Shown here: positions 51,696-60,960 of the stretch, piece by piece
How the letters are laid out: the number at the start of each line of letters is the position of its first letter
How positions within the stretch are numbered: the first letter of the stretch is position 1
From: Reyranella humidisoli
Lineage (GTDB): Bacteria; Pseudomonadota; Alphaproteobacteria; Reyranellales; Reyranellaceae
Direction: 5' to 3'
DNA length: 64,000 nt
Assembly (NCBI RefSeq): GCF_019039055.1
Contig: NZ_JAHOPB010000004.1
Span: 104,294-168,293 of the forward strand
Program-made: the position numbers and the translations under genes
The notes under the pieces: generated by a model
Databases searched by the model: none
Told to the model about the DNA's origin: nothing
What the model saw: only the letters and a program-made list of their open reading frames with translations

Positions 51696-53231
51696 ATGTC
51701 CAAGCGTTCGCCTTTCCTCGCCACCTTCACGGCGCTCCTCCTCGCCGGCTGCACCTCCGGCCCGGATTTCGTGAAGCCGGACAAGCCGACATCGACCGCA
51801 TACACACCCGAAGCCCTGGCGCCTCAGACGAGTTCAGCGGCGGGACCGGGCGGGGCGGCGCAGACCTTCGTGCCGGAGAAGGACATTCCCGGCGAATGGT
51901 GGACGCTGTTCCAGTCGCAGCAGCTCGACACGCTGGTCCGCGAAGCGATGCAGGCCAATCCCGACGTCGATGCCGCGCAGGCCGCGCTGCGTCAGGCGCG
52001 CGAGAATTTCTTCGCCCAGCAGGGCAGCCTGTTCCCGACGCTCAGCGCCAACGGCTCGGGCCAGCAGCAGCTCGCTTCGCCGGCGGCGCAGGGACAAGTG
52101 GGATCGGGCACCATCTTCGGCGTAACCGCCGCGTCGGTGAACATCTCCTATGCGCCCGACGTGTTCGGCGGCGTGCGGCGCCAGGTCGAATCGAAGGAAG
52201 CGCTGGCGGAAGTCCAGCGCTTCCAGCTCGAAGCGACCTACCTGACGCTCACCTCCAACGTCGTGGTGGCCGCGATCAACCTCGCCTCGCTGCAGGCGCA
52301 GATCGACGCGACCAAGGGCATCATCGCCATCCTCAACAACTCGCTGTCCGTGGTGCGACGCCAGTTCGACCTGGGCGGCGCCTCGCGCGCCGACGTGCTG
52401 GCGCAGGAAGCCGCGCTCACGCAGACGCAGGCAACCCTGCCGCCCCTGCAGAAGCAGCTCGCCCTGCAGCGCAACCAGTTGATGCGCCTGGTCGGCCGGA
52501 CGCCTGACCAGGATCGCGGCGAGAGCTTCGATCTCGCCAAGCTGAAGCTGCCGCAGGAACTGCCGCTCAGCCTGCCTTCGACGCTGGTCGAGCAGCGGCC
52601 CGACGTGCGCGCCGCCGAGGCGCAACTCCGCTCCGCCAGCGCCGACATCGGCGTCGCCGTTTCCAACCAGATGCCGCAGTTCACGATCACGGGCCTGCTG
52701 GGATTCACCTCGGGCGGCATCGGTTCGCTGCTCGTGCCCGGCGCGGGCGTGTGGAGTATCGGCCTCGGCATTGCGCAGACCGTGTTCGACGGCGGCCGGC
52801 TCGACAGCCAGCGCAAGGCGGCGATCGCCGCCTACGAGCGTGCCGCCGCGCAGTATCGCGGCGTCGTGCTGTCGGCGTTCCAGGACGTCGCCAATGCCTT
52901 GCGCGCCCTGCAGGCCGACGCCGACACGCTGCGCGCGCAGGTCGCGGCCGAACAGACGGCCGCGGCGAGCCTCAGGCTGTCCGAACAGCAGTATCAGCTG
53001 GGCGCGGTGAATTACCTGATCCTGCTGAACGCCCAGCAGACCTATCAGACGGCGGTCATCAACCGGCTGCGCGCGCAAGCGGCGCGCTACTCCGACACGG
53101 CGGCGCTGTTCCAGGCGCTGGGAGGCGGCTGGTGGAACCGCAGCGACGTCGATCCGAAATCCATGGGCACGCCGTCGCGCTTCACGCTACCGCCCGTCCA
53201 GGACATCAGGCTCCCGCGCGCCGGTCACTGA
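51696..53231 (+). CDS. RND efflux outer-membrane lipoprotein (NodT/OprM family)
   Basis: 511 residues from ATG 51696. The lipoprotein signal ends LLAGC (Cys19). Two TolC-like repeats of coiled coil and barrel are visible, with WWTLFQSQQLDTLVREAMQANPDVDAAQAALRQAR near 70 and a later repeat near 280 (VEQRPDVRAAEAQLRSA). It forms the outer-membrane exit duct for the pump encoded downstream. Translation starts directly after the five-unit 12-bp repeat, with no clear ribosome site, which may set its level. Confidence 0.93.
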   Translation: MSKRSPFLATFTALLLAGCTSGPDFVKPDKPTSTAYTPEALAPQTSSAAGPGGAAQTFVPEKDIPGEWWTLFQSQQLDTLVREAMQANPDVDAAQAALRQARENFFAQQGSLFPTLSANGSGQQQLASPAAQGQVGSGTIFGVTAASVNISYAPDVFGGVRRQVESKEALAEVQRFQLEATYLTLTSNVVVAAINLASLQAQIDATKGIIAILNNSLSVVRRQFDLGGASRADVLAQEAALTQTQATLPPLQKQLALQRNQLMRLVGRTPDQDRGESFDLAKLKLPQELPLSLPSTLVEQRPDVRAAEAQLRSASADIGVAVSNQMPQFTITGLLGFTSGGIGSLLVPGAGVWSIGLGIAQTVFDGGRLDSQRKAAIAAYERAAAQYRGVVLSAFQDVANALRALQADADTLRAQVAAEQTAAASLRLSEQQYQLGAVNYLILLNAQQTYQTAVINRLRAQAARYSDTAALFQALGGGWWNRSDVDPKSMGTPSRFTLPPVQDIRLPRAGH

Positions 53232-53286
53232 CCGGCCGCTTCATCGCAATCAGACCAGTCATCCAGATCAACTCAAGAGGCATACG

Positions 53287-54417
53287 ATGATCAAGCGAAT
53301 GCTCATCATGCTCATTCTCGTCGGCGCGGTGCTCGGCGGGTTGTTCGGCTTCAAGACCTTCGTCAACGGCAAGATCCAGGAAGCGATGGCCGGCATGGCC
53401 AACATGCCCCAGACCGTCTCCGCGACGAAGGCCGAGACGAGCGACTGGCAGCCGAAGATCGATGCGGTTGGCAGCCTGCGTGCCGTACGCGGCGCCGAGC
53501 TGTCGCTCGAGGTGCCAGGCGTGGTCGAGACCATCAGCTTCCAGTCGGGCGACGAAGTGAAGGCGGGCCAGGTGCTGCTGACCCTGCGCAAGGAGGACGA
53601 GGAGGCCCGGCTGCAATCGCTTGAGGCGACGGCATCGCTGGCGCAGATCACCTACGACCGCGATGTGAAGCAACTCAAGGCGCAGGCGATCAGCCAGGCC
53701 ATCGTCGACAACGACGAAGCCAACCTGCGCAATGCCAGGGCGCAGGTCGCCGTCCAGAAAGCGATCCTCGACAAGAAGACGCTGCGCGCGCCGTTCGACG
53801 GCAAGCTCGGCCTCCGCCAGGTCGACCTCGGTCAGTTCCTCTCGGCCGGCACCGAGATCGCCACCCTACAGTCGCTCGATCCGACCTTCATCGACTTCCT
53901 GCTGCCGCAGCAGGCGGTGGCGCAGATCACGGTCGGTGAGAAGGTGCGGGCGAAGGTCGATGCCTTCCCCGGTCGCACCTTCGAAGGAAAGATCACCGCC
54001 ATCAACCCGAAGATCGATACGGGCAGCCGCAACGTGCAGGTGCGGGCCACGGTGTCGAATGCCGACCAGAAGCTGCTGCCCGGCATGTTCGCCACGGTCG
54101 AACTCGATACCGGCACGGCGCAGCGGCTGGTGACGCTGCCGCAGACCGCGGTGAGCTACAATCCCTACGGCTCGCTGGTCTACATCGTCGATGAAAAGGG
54201 CCAAGGGCCCGACGGCAAGCCGCAGCTCGCCGCGCGCCAGGTCTTCGTCACGACGGGCGCCACGCGCGGCGACCAGGTCGCGATCGTGAAGGGCGTCTCG
54301 GAGGGCGACACGGTCGTGACCTCCGGCCAGATCAAGCTGCGCAACGGCGTGCCGGTGGTCGTGAACAACAGCGCCGTACCGACCAACGACGCCGCGCCGA
54401 AGATCGTCGACAAGTAA
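53287..54417 (+). CDS. RND efflux periplasmic adaptor (membrane fusion protein)
   Basis: 376 residues. An N-terminal membrane anchor (about 5-22) has no lipobox. The biotinyl-lipoyl/hairpin pattern follows: GSLRAVRGAELSLEVPGVVE, an alpha-hairpin (about 110-150) and LRAPFDGKLGLRQVDLGQFL. Beta-barrel and membrane-proximal domains close the protein (GSRNVQVRATVSN, GDTVVTSGQIKLRNG). It bridges the pump and the outer-membrane duct. It lies 55 bases after the outer-membrane component and 23 before the pump gene. Confidence 0.94.
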   Translation: MIKRMLIMLILVGAVLGGLFGFKTFVNGKIQEAMAGMANMPQTVSATKAETSDWQPKIDAVGSLRAVRGAELSLEVPGVVETISFQSGDEVKAGQVLLTLRKEDEEARLQSLEATASLAQITYDRDVKQLKAQAISQAIVDNDEANLRNARAQVAVQKAILDKKTLRAPFDGKLGLRQVDLGQFLSAGTEIATLQSLDPTFIDFLLPQQAVAQITVGEKVRAKVDAFPGRTFEGKITAINPKIDTGSRNVQVRATVSNADQKLLPGMFATVELDTGTAQRLVTLPQTAVSYNPYGSLVYIVDEKGQGPDGKPQLAARQVFVTTGATRGDQVAIVKGVSEGDTVVTSGQIKLRNGVPVVVNNSAVPTNDAAPKIVDK

Positions 54418-54440
54418 TCCAGCCCGCAGGACATCGTCCC

Positions 54441-57400
54441 ATGAAGTTCACCGACATCTTCATCCGCCGCCCGGTGCTGGCGTGCGTGGTGAGCCTGCTG
54501 ATTCTCGTCGTCGGCCTGCGCGCCATCAGCGCCCTGCCGGTGCTACAGTATCCGCGCACTGAGAACGCCGTCGTCACGGTCACGACGACCTATTACGGTG
54601 CCGATCCCGACGTCATCGCGGGCTTCATCACCACGCCACTGGAGCAGGCGATCGCCCAGGCCAACGGCATCGACTACATGACGTCGACCAGCCAGAGCGG
54701 CGTCAGCACCATCACGGTCTACCTGCGGCTCAACTACGATTCGAGCAAGGCGCTGACCGAGATCAACACCAAGGTCAGTTCGGTGCTGAACCGGTTGCCC
54801 CCGGGCACGCAGCAGCCCGTGTTGACGGTGAAGATCGGCCAGACGATCGACGCGATGTATATCGGCTTCAACAGCACCGAACTCGCGCCCAACCAGATCA
54901 CCGACTACCTCGTCCGCGTCGTGCAGCCCAAGCTGCAGGCGGTCGAGGGCGTGCAGACGGCCGAGCTGCTGGGCGCCAAGAACTTCGCGCTGCGCGCCTG
55001 GCTCGATCCGCAGAAGCTCGCGGCCTACGGGCTGACCGCCGCCGATGTCAGCCAGGCGCTGACGGCGAACGACTACATCGCAGGCCTCGGCACGACCAAG
55101 GGCCAGATGGTGCAGGTCACCCTCAAGGCCTCGACGGCGCTGAGTTCGCTCGAGGAATTCCGCAACCTGGTGCTGAAGCAGGACAAGGGCGCGATCGTCC
55201 GCCTGAGCGACGTCGCCAATGTGACCCTGGGCTCCGACGACTACGAATCCGAGGTGAGTTTCGACGGCCAGAAGGCGGTCTATATCGGCATCCAGGTCGC
55301 GCCGGCCGCCAACCTGCTCGACGTCATCGCCGGTGTCCGCAAGATCTTTCCCGAGATCCAGGCGCAGCTTCCGCAGGGGCTGAACGGGCAGATCATCTAT
55401 GACTCTACGGAGTTCGTGAACTCCTCGATCGAGGAGGTGATCCGGACCCTGATCGAGGCGCTGGTAATCGTGACCCTCGTGGTCTTCGCGTTCCTGGGGT
55501 CGGTGCGATCGGTGATCATCCCGGTCATCGCCATCCCGCTGTCGCTGATCGGTACCTTCGCGATGATGGCGGCCTTCGGCTTCTCGATCAATCTGCTGAC
55601 CCTGCTGGCGCTGGTGCTGGCGATCGGCCTGGTGGTCGACGATGCCATCATCGTGGTCGAGAACGTGAACAGGCATCTGGAGGAGGGGCAGAAGCCTTTC
55701 CCGGCCGCCATCCAGGCGGCGCGCGAGCTGGGTGGGCCGATCATCGCCATGACCGTGGTGCTGATCGCGGTCTATGTGCCGATCGGCTTCCAGCGCGGCC
55801 TGACCGGCGCGCTGTTCACCGAGTTCGCCTTCACGCTGGTCGGCGCGGTCACCATCTCGGCGATCGTGGCGCTGACGCTCTCGCCCATGATGTGCTCGCG
55901 CATGCTGAAGCCGCACACCGAGAACGATCGTGGCCTCGAGGCTCGCCTGATCCGCGGCATCGACCGCGTGTTCGACAGCCTGCGCCGCGGCTACTCGCGC
56001 TGGCTGACGGGCAGCCTCAACTATCTGCCGGTGACGGCGGTCTTCGCCGTGCTGGTGCTGGGCAGCATCGTCTTCCTCTATTCGGCGACCAGCAGCGAGC
56101 TGGCGCCGCAGGAGGACCAGGGCGTCATCATCGCCTTTGCGACCTCGGCGCCCAACTCGACCATCGACCAGCGCCAGATCTATTCCCGCGAGATCTACAA
56201 GATCGGCGCCGGCCATCCCGAGACCGATCACGTCTTCCAGCTCGACGTGCCCGGCCAGTCGATTGCGGGCTACGTGCTGAAGCCGTGGGACCAGCGCGCG
56301 ATGACCTCCAATCAGCTCCAGCCGATCGTGCAGCAGCAGCTGGCGGGCATCGCCGGCGCGCAGGTCGTGGCCTTCCAGCCGCCGCCGCTGCCGGGCTCGA
56401 CCGGGCTGCCGATCCAGTTCGTGATCAACACGACCGGCGGGTTCGACGCACTGAACGACGTGGCGCAGAAGTTCCTGCAGGAGGCGCTCGCCACCGGCCG
56501 GTTCATCTTCCTGAATACCGACCTCAAGATCGATGCGCCGCAGGCCACCGTGGTGATCGATCGCGAAAAGGCGGCCCAGCTCGGGCTGAAGATGAGCGAC
56601 ATCGGCGGCGCGCTGGGCTCGATGCTGGGCGGCGGCTACGTCAACTACTTCGCGCTCGACGGCCGGTCCTACAAGGTGATCCCGCAGGTCCAGCAGTCCT
56701 CGCGGCAGAACATCGACCAGATCCTCGACTATCACATCAAGGCGGCCGACGGTTCCTCGGTGCCGCTGTCGACGGTCGCGAAGATCGTCACCAAGGCGAT
56801 CCCGCAGTCGCTCAACCACTTCCAGCAGCTCAACAGCGCCACTATCCAGGGCGTGGCCTTTCCCGGCGTGTCGCAGGCCGAGGCGCTGGAGACGTTGAAG
56901 GAGCTGGCGCAGCGCACGCTGCCGCAGGGCTATTCCATCGACTACGGCGGCGCGTCTCGGCAGTACATCCAGGAGACCGGCGGCTTCATCGTCACCTTCG
57001 GCTTCGCCCTGATCATCATCTACCTGTCGCTCGCGGCGCTGTTCGAGAGCTTCCGCGATCCGCTGATCATCCTGTTCTCGGTGCCGATGTCGATTGCCGG
57101 CGCACTCATCTTCCTGATGGCGCTCAGCACGATCGGCATGCCGGGCGCGACCCTGAACATCTACACCCAGGTCGGGCTCGTGACCCTGATGGGCCTGATC
57201 AGCAAGCACGGCATCCTGATCGTCGAGGTCGCGAACGAGTTGCAGGAAGCCGGCAAGTCGCGGCGCGAGGCCATCCTCGAGGCGGCTTCCATCCGTCTCC
57301 GCCCGATCCTGATGACGACCGCGGCGATGGTGCTGGGCGTGGTGCCGCTGATCGTGGCGACCGGCGCGGGCGCACTGTCGCGGTTCTCGATGGGCCTGGT

Positions 57401-57536
57401 GATCGCGAGCGGCTTGGCCGTCGGTACGCTGTTCACCCTGTTCGTGGTGCCGGCCGTCTATGTGATGCTGGCGGCCGACCATTCGAAGAAGCGCGGCGAC
57501 GAGCCGCTCACCGGTGTTCCGGCGGCGGGCGATTGA
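54441..57536 (+). CDS. RND multidrug efflux pump, HAE1 family (inner-membrane permease)
   Basis: 1031 residues, full length for AcrB/MexB-like pumps. It starts MKFTDIFIRRPVLACVVSLL, the usual first helix. The periplasmic porter domains (about 35-330 and 560-860) are separated by helix bundles. The helix 4 segment LLALVLAIGLVVDDAIIVVEN contains the paired aspartates that carry protons, and the C-terminal GLISKHGILIVEVANELQ matches helix 10 with its lysine. It exports hydrophobic toxicants using the proton gradient. It is last in the TetR-OMF-adaptor-pump operon; the stop abuts the convergent dehalogenase-like gene. Confidence 0.95.
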   Translation: MKFTDIFIRRPVLACVVSLLILVVGLRAISALPVLQYPRTENAVVTVTTTYYGADPDVIAGFITTPLEQAIAQANGIDYMTSTSQSGVSTITVYLRLNYDSSKALTEINTKVSSVLNRLPPGTQQPVLTVKIGQTIDAMYIGFNSTELAPNQITDYLVRVVQPKLQAVEGVQTAELLGAKNFALRAWLDPQKLAAYGLTAADVSQALTANDYIAGLGTTKGQMVQVTLKASTALSSLEEFRNLVLKQDKGAIVRLSDVANVTLGSDDYESEVSFDGQKAVYIGIQVAPAANLLDVIAGVRKIFPEIQAQLPQGLNGQIIYDSTEFVNSSIEEVIRTLIEALVIVTLVVFAFLGSVRSVIIPVIAIPLSLIGTFAMMAAFGFSINLLTLLALVLAIGLVVDDAIIVVENVNRHLEEGQKPFPAAIQAARELGGPIIAMTVVLIAVYVPIGFQRGLTGALFTEFAFTLVGAVTISAIVALTLSPMMCSRMLKPHTENDRGLEARLIRGIDRVFDSLRRGYSRWLTGSLNYLPVTAVFAVLVLGSIVFLYSATSSELAPQEDQGVIIAFATSAPNSTIDQRQIYSREIYKIGAGHPETDHVFQLDVPGQSIAGYVLKPWDQRAMTSNQLQPIVQQQLAGIAGAQVVAFQPPPLPGSTGLPIQFVINTTGGFDALNDVAQKFLQEALATGRFIFLNTDLKIDAPQATVVIDREKAAQLGLKMSDIGGALGSMLGGGYVNYFALDGRSYKVIPQVQQSSRQNIDQILDYHIKAADGSSVPLSTVAKIVTKAIPQSLNHFQQLNSATIQGVAFPGVSQAEALETLKELAQRTLPQGYSIDYGGASRQYIQETGGFIVTFGFALIIIYLSLAALFESFRDPLIILFSVPMSIAGALIFLMALSTIGMPGATLNIYTQVGLVTLMGLISKHGILIVEVANELQEAGKSRREAILEAASIRLRPILMTTAAMVLGVVPLIVATGAGALSRFSMGLVIASGLAVGTLFTLFVVPAVYVMLAADHSKKRGDEPLTGVPAAGD

Positions 57537-57537
57537 G

Positions 57538-58422
57538 TTAGAGCTGCTTCAGGGCCTCGCGGGCGATTTCATCGCCCCATTCCTGAACGAAGTGGCCGCC
57601 ATCGGTGATTTCCACCGGCGGCGGACAATTGCGGATGACGGAGTGAAGTTCGCGCATGATCGGTGGGCCCAGGACCGGATCCTTCATGCCGATCGCCATC
57701 AGGCTCTTACCGGCCCAGCGCTCGCGCCAGAAGGTCCGGGCCTCGCGGGAGAGGTCGGCACCGCCGGCGTCCGGCCGGTCAGGCACCAGATTGGGGAAGC
57801 GTCGGACGCCCGCCTTGTAGGAACCGTCCGGATAGGGCGCGCCATAGGCGGCCGCTTCGGCGTCGGAAAGGTGCGGGCAGGCGCGCTTCATCAGGGCGGC
57901 AATGTTCAGGTCGGGATTGCGGTTGGAGAAGTCGCGCCAGGCGAGGAACCCTGGGCCGAGCGGGCGATCGCCCGTGCCGAGGTCGGTGTTCATGACCAGC
58001 AGCCCCGTGTAGCGCTCGGGTGCCGCCATCGGCAGCGTCAGCCCGATCAGGCCGCCCCAGTCCTGCACGACCAGCACGATGTTGCGCAGGTCGAGCGCCT
58101 CGATCACGCCGAGCAGTGTGTCGCGATGGAACTCGAACGTGTAGACGGCCTCGTCTTTCGGCTTGTCCGACCGGCCGAAACCCAGGAAATCCGGCGCGAC
58201 GGTCCGGTGCCCAGCGGCCGTGAAATGGGGGATCATGCGCCGGTAGAGATAGCTCCAGGTGGGCTGGCCGTGCAGGCAGAGGAAGGTTTTCCCCGAATTG
58301 CGGGGACCCTCGTCGACATAATGCAGGCGCAGCGCATCCGTCCGCGCGAGATAGTTCGGCCGGAAGGGCCAGTCCGGAAGATCGGCGAACCGCTCATCTG
58401 GCGTGCGCAGGGCCTCGATCAA
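57538..58422 (-). CDS. dhmA: Haloalkane dehalogenase-like alpha/beta hydrolase (DhlA/DhmA subfamily)
   Basis: 294 residues from a TTG start at 58422, seven bases after GGAGG. The start MIEALRTPDERF is that of haloalkane dehalogenases. All five functional residues of Xanthobacter DhlA can be matched: nucleophile Asp121 and halide-binding Trp122 (VVQDWGG), second halide Trp162 (GFLAWRDF), acid Asp248 (MAIGMKDPVLGPP) and base His277 (GGHFVQEWG). HGQPTWSYLYR (51-61) builds the oxyanion hole. It should cleave carbon-halogen bonds by hydrolysis. The natural substrate is unknown. Single gene, divergent from the small basic protein. Confidence 0.88.
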   Translation of the reverse strand: MIEALRTPDERFADLPDWPFRPNYLARTDALRLHYVDEGPRNSGKTFLCLHGQPTWSYLYRRMIPHFTAAGHRTVAPDFLGFGRSDKPKDEAVYTFEFHRDTLLGVIEALDLRNIVLVVQDWGGLIGLTLPMAAPERYTGLLVMNTDLGTGDRPLGPGFLAWRDFSNRNPDLNIAALMKRACPHLSDAEAAAYGAPYPDGSYKAGVRRFPNLVPDRPDAGGADLSREARTFWRERWAGKSLMAIGMKDPVLGPPIMRELHSVIRNCPPPVEITDGGHFVQEWGDEIAREALKQL

Positions 58423-58440
58423 TGGTGTATCCTCCCCGCC

Positions 58441-58596
58441 ATGACGGCCCCCTCCAAATCCCTTCCGCCGAAAGATGAACGCGCCGAACGGCTGGCTGCT
58501 GCTCTGCGTGAAAACCTGAAGCGGCGCAAGGCGCAGGCGCGCGCCAAGGGGGATGTCCCGAAGCCGGCGGACACCAGTGACAAGCCCGGCGGTTGA
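58441..58596 (+). CDS. Small basic conserved hypothetical protein
   Basis: 51 residues, MTAPSKSLPPKDERAERLAA then a basic helix (ENLKRRKAQARAKG) and a disordered tail with GG end. No signal peptide, no known domain. It stands 34 bases upstream of dcd on the same strand and starts 18 bases from the divergent dehalogenase start. Codon use fits the genome, and similar short Lys/Arg-rich proteins are common in alphaproteobacteria. Its role is unknown; a nucleic-acid or ribosome contact is only a guess. Confidence 0.55.
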   Translation: MTAPSKSLPPKDERAERLAAALRENLKRRKAQARAKGDVPKPADTSDKPGG

Positions 58597-58630
58597 GCCG
58601 GCCCCCTCCCTCCTTTAGAAGCGCCTCCTG

Positions 58631-59185
58631 ATGAGCATTCTTTCCGACCGCTGGATTCGCCGCATGGCGCAGGAGAAGGGCATGATCGAGCCCTTCGTCG
58701 ACGCCCAGAAGCGGGAAGGGGTCATCTCCTACGGCCTGTCGTCCTACGGCTACGACGCCCGTGTCGGGAATGACTTCAAGATCTTCACCAACGTGAATTC
58801 CTCGATCGTCGATCCCAAGAACTTCGACCAGCAGAGCTTCGTCGACCGCAACACCGATGTCTGCGTCATCCCGCCCAATTCCTTCGCACTGGCGCGGACG
58901 GTCGAATATTTCCGCATCCCGCGTGACGTGCTGGTGATCTGCGTCGGCAAGTCGACCTATGCGCGCTGCGGGATCATCGTGAACGTGACGCCGCTGGAAC
59001 CGGAGTGGGAGGGTCACGTGACCCTGGAATTCTCCAACACCACGCCGCTGCCCGCGAAGATCTACGCCAACGAGGGCGCGTGCCAGTTCCTCTTCCTCCA
59101 GGGCAACGAGCCCTGCGAGGTTTCCTACCGCGACAAGGCCGGGAAGTATCAAGGCCAGCGCGGCGTCACCCTGCCGAAAATCTGA
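58631..59185 (+). CDS. dcd: dCTP deaminase
   Basis: 184 residues, standard length. Deaminates dCTP to dUTP for thymidylate synthesis. Motifs: the GKSTYARCG segment holds catalytic Ser and Arg, and WEGHVTLEFSNTTPLPAKIY holds the catalytic Glu and nucleotide contacts. ATG 58631 is 34 bases after the small basic protein. It is 12 bases upstream of murA and so at the head of a tight operon of housekeeping genes. Confidence 0.96.
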   Translation: MSILSDRWIRRMAQEKGMIEPFVDAQKREGVISYGLSSYGYDARVGNDFKIFTNVNSSIVDPKNFDQQSFVDRNTDVCVIPPNSFALARTVEYFRIPRDVLVICVGKSTYARCGIIVNVTPLEPEWEGHVTLEFSNTTPLPAKIYANEGACQFLFLQGNEPCEVSYRDKAGKYQGQRGVTLPKI

Positions 59186-59197
59186 GCGGAGGCGACC

Positions 59198-60481
59198 ATG
59201 GACAAGATTCGCATCAGGGGCGGCCATCAGCTCAAGGGCCAGATCCGCATCTCCGGTGCCAAGAATGCGGCCCTGCCGCTGATGGTGGCGTCGCTGCTGA
59301 CCGACAAGCCGCTGACGCTGCACAACGTGCCGCGCCTGGCCGACATCTCGACCATGATCCAGCTCCTGCAGCAGCATGGCGTGGAAGTCTCGGCGGCGGC
59401 CGGCGAGAACGGCCACAGCCACGGCACGACGCTGGTGCTGAAGGCGGCGAACATCACCTCGACCACCGCGCCCTACGACATCGTGCGCAAGATGCGCGCC
59501 TCGATGCTGGTGCTGGGCGTGCTGCTGGCGCGCGAGGGCCAGGCCAGGGTCTCGTTGCCGGGCGGCTGCGCCATCGGCGCGCGTCCCGTCGACCTGCACA
59601 TCGCGGGTTTGAAGGCGATGGGCGCGGAGATCGACATCGACGGCGGCTACATGGTCGCCCGCGCGCCGAAGGGCCTGCGCGGCGGCCGCTACACCTTCCC
59701 CAAGGTGTCCGTGGGCGCGACCGAGGATCTGATGATCGCCGCCGCGCTGGCCAAGGGCACGACCGTGCTCGACAACGCCGCGCGCGAGCCCGAGATCACC
59801 AACCTCGCCGAGTGCCTGTCAGCGATGGGCGTGCCGATCGGCGGTATCGGCACCGAGACGCTCACCATCGAGGGCGTGACCTCGTTCAACGCCATCGAGC
59901 ACGCGGTCATTCCCGATCGCATCGAGACCGGCACCTATGCCATGGCCGTCGCCATGACCGCGGGCGATGTCGAGCTGATCGGCGGCAAGGTCGACCTGAT
60001 CGACACGGTGGCCTCCAGCCTGCGCGCCGCCGGCGTCACGCTGGAGGACACCGAGAAGGGCATGCGTGTCCACCGGACCAACGGCGCGCTGCGCGGCGTC
60101 GACGTGATGACCGAGCCGTTCCCCGGGTTCCCGACCGATCTCCAGGCGCAGATGATGGCGCTGATGACCCGCGCCGAGGGCGCGTCGATGATCACCGAGA
60201 CGATCTTCGAGAGCCGCTTCATGCATGTGCCGGAACTGGCCCGCATGGGCGCCAACGTCACCATCCATCACCAGTCGGCGCTGGTGCGCGGCGTGCCGAA
60301 GCTGCGCGGCGCGGAGGTCATGGCGACCGACCTGCGCGCCTCGGTATCGCTGGCCATCGCCGGCCTGTCGGCGGAGGGCGACACGATGCTCCACCGCGTC
60401 TACCACCTCGACCGCGGTTTCGAGCGGCTGGAGGAGAAGCTCGGCGGCTGCGGCGCGGATATCGAGCGGCTGAAGGGCTGA
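59198..60481 (+). CDS. murA: UDP-N-acetylglucosamine 1-carboxyvinyltransferase
   Basis: 427 residues, full length. First committed step of peptidoglycan synthesis, adding enolpyruvate from PEP to UDP-GlcNAc in the cytoplasm. GAKNAALPLM at 20-29 is the family start motif; the catalytic cysteine of the fosfomycin-sensitive type is Cys124 in the loop PGGCAIGARPVDLH. ATG 59198 follows GGAGG. The dcd stop is 12 bases upstream and the next gene starts 5 bases downstream. Confidence 0.97.
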   Translation: MDKIRIRGGHQLKGQIRISGAKNAALPLMVASLLTDKPLTLHNVPRLADISTMIQLLQQHGVEVSAAAGENGHSHGTTLVLKAANITSTTAPYDIVRKMRASMLVLGVLLAREGQARVSLPGGCAIGARPVDLHIAGLKAMGAEIDIDGGYMVARAPKGLRGGRYTFPKVSVGATEDLMIAAALAKGTTVLDNAAREPEITNLAECLSAMGVPIGGIGTETLTIEGVTSFNAIEHAVIPDRIETGTYAMAVAMTAGDVELIGGKVDLIDTVASSLRAAGVTLEDTEKGMRVHRTNGALRGVDVMTEPFPGFPTDLQAQMMALMTRAEGASMITETIFESRFMHVPELARMGANVTIHHQSALVRGVPKLRGAEVMATDLRASVSLAIAGLSAEGDTMLHRVYHLDRGFERLEEKLGGCGADIERLKG

Positions 60482-60486
60482 GGCGC

Positions 60487-60912
60487 ATGACGGGGAAGCT
60501 GAAACTGTCGGCGCTCGACGCCGACGACCTGGCCATCCTTTCGGCTGCCGTCCAGGACGCGCTGGTGGCGGTCCGCGACTGCGCCTACCTGAAGGACGAG
60601 AAGCGCTTCGTCCTGCTGCTGAACCGGTTCCGCTGGGAAGCCGACCCGGAGCAGGGGATCGGCCACTCCCGCACCCATTCCGCCCTCGTTTTCAACGAGG
60701 TGACGGCGGTGCGGCACCATGACATCCCGACCGGCGAGCCCGACCGGATGCTCGAAGTGCTGGCCGTGGTGCTGGAAAACGACCATTCAGTACTCGTGCG
60801 CTTCTCGGCCGGCCGGGCCATACGGCTGGAAATCGGCCGTCTCGCATGCCATTTGGGGGATGTCGGGGAGCCTTGGCCCACCCCGTGGAAGCCCGCCCAC
60901 CCGGTCGAATAG
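60487..60912 (+). CDS. DUF2948 family protein
   Basis: 141 residues from ATG 60487. It keeps the family pattern LSALDADDLAILSAAVQDALV, CAYLKDEKRFVLLLNRFRWE and RHHDIPTGEPDRMLEVLAV. In alphaproteobacteria this gene normally stands between murA and hisD, as here, but its function is unknown. No membrane segment or known catalytic motif. The next gene, hisG, starts 48 bases downstream. Confidence 0.88.
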   Translation: MTGKLKLSALDADDLAILSAAVQDALVAVRDCAYLKDEKRFVLLLNRFRWEADPEQGIGHSRTHSALVFNEVTAVRHHDIPTGEPDRMLEVLAVVLENDHSVLVRFSAGRAIRLEIGRLACHLGDVGEPWPTPWKPAHPVE

Positions 60913-60960
60913 CCTTTCCGGCTCCGGCGAGGGGCGGGCGTTCGTTACTGGAGATCAGTC

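Noticed and set aside
54543..57482. 979-codon minus-strand frame opposite the RND pump
   Set aside because: His/Asp/Arg-rich shadow; the pump on the other strand is unmistakable.
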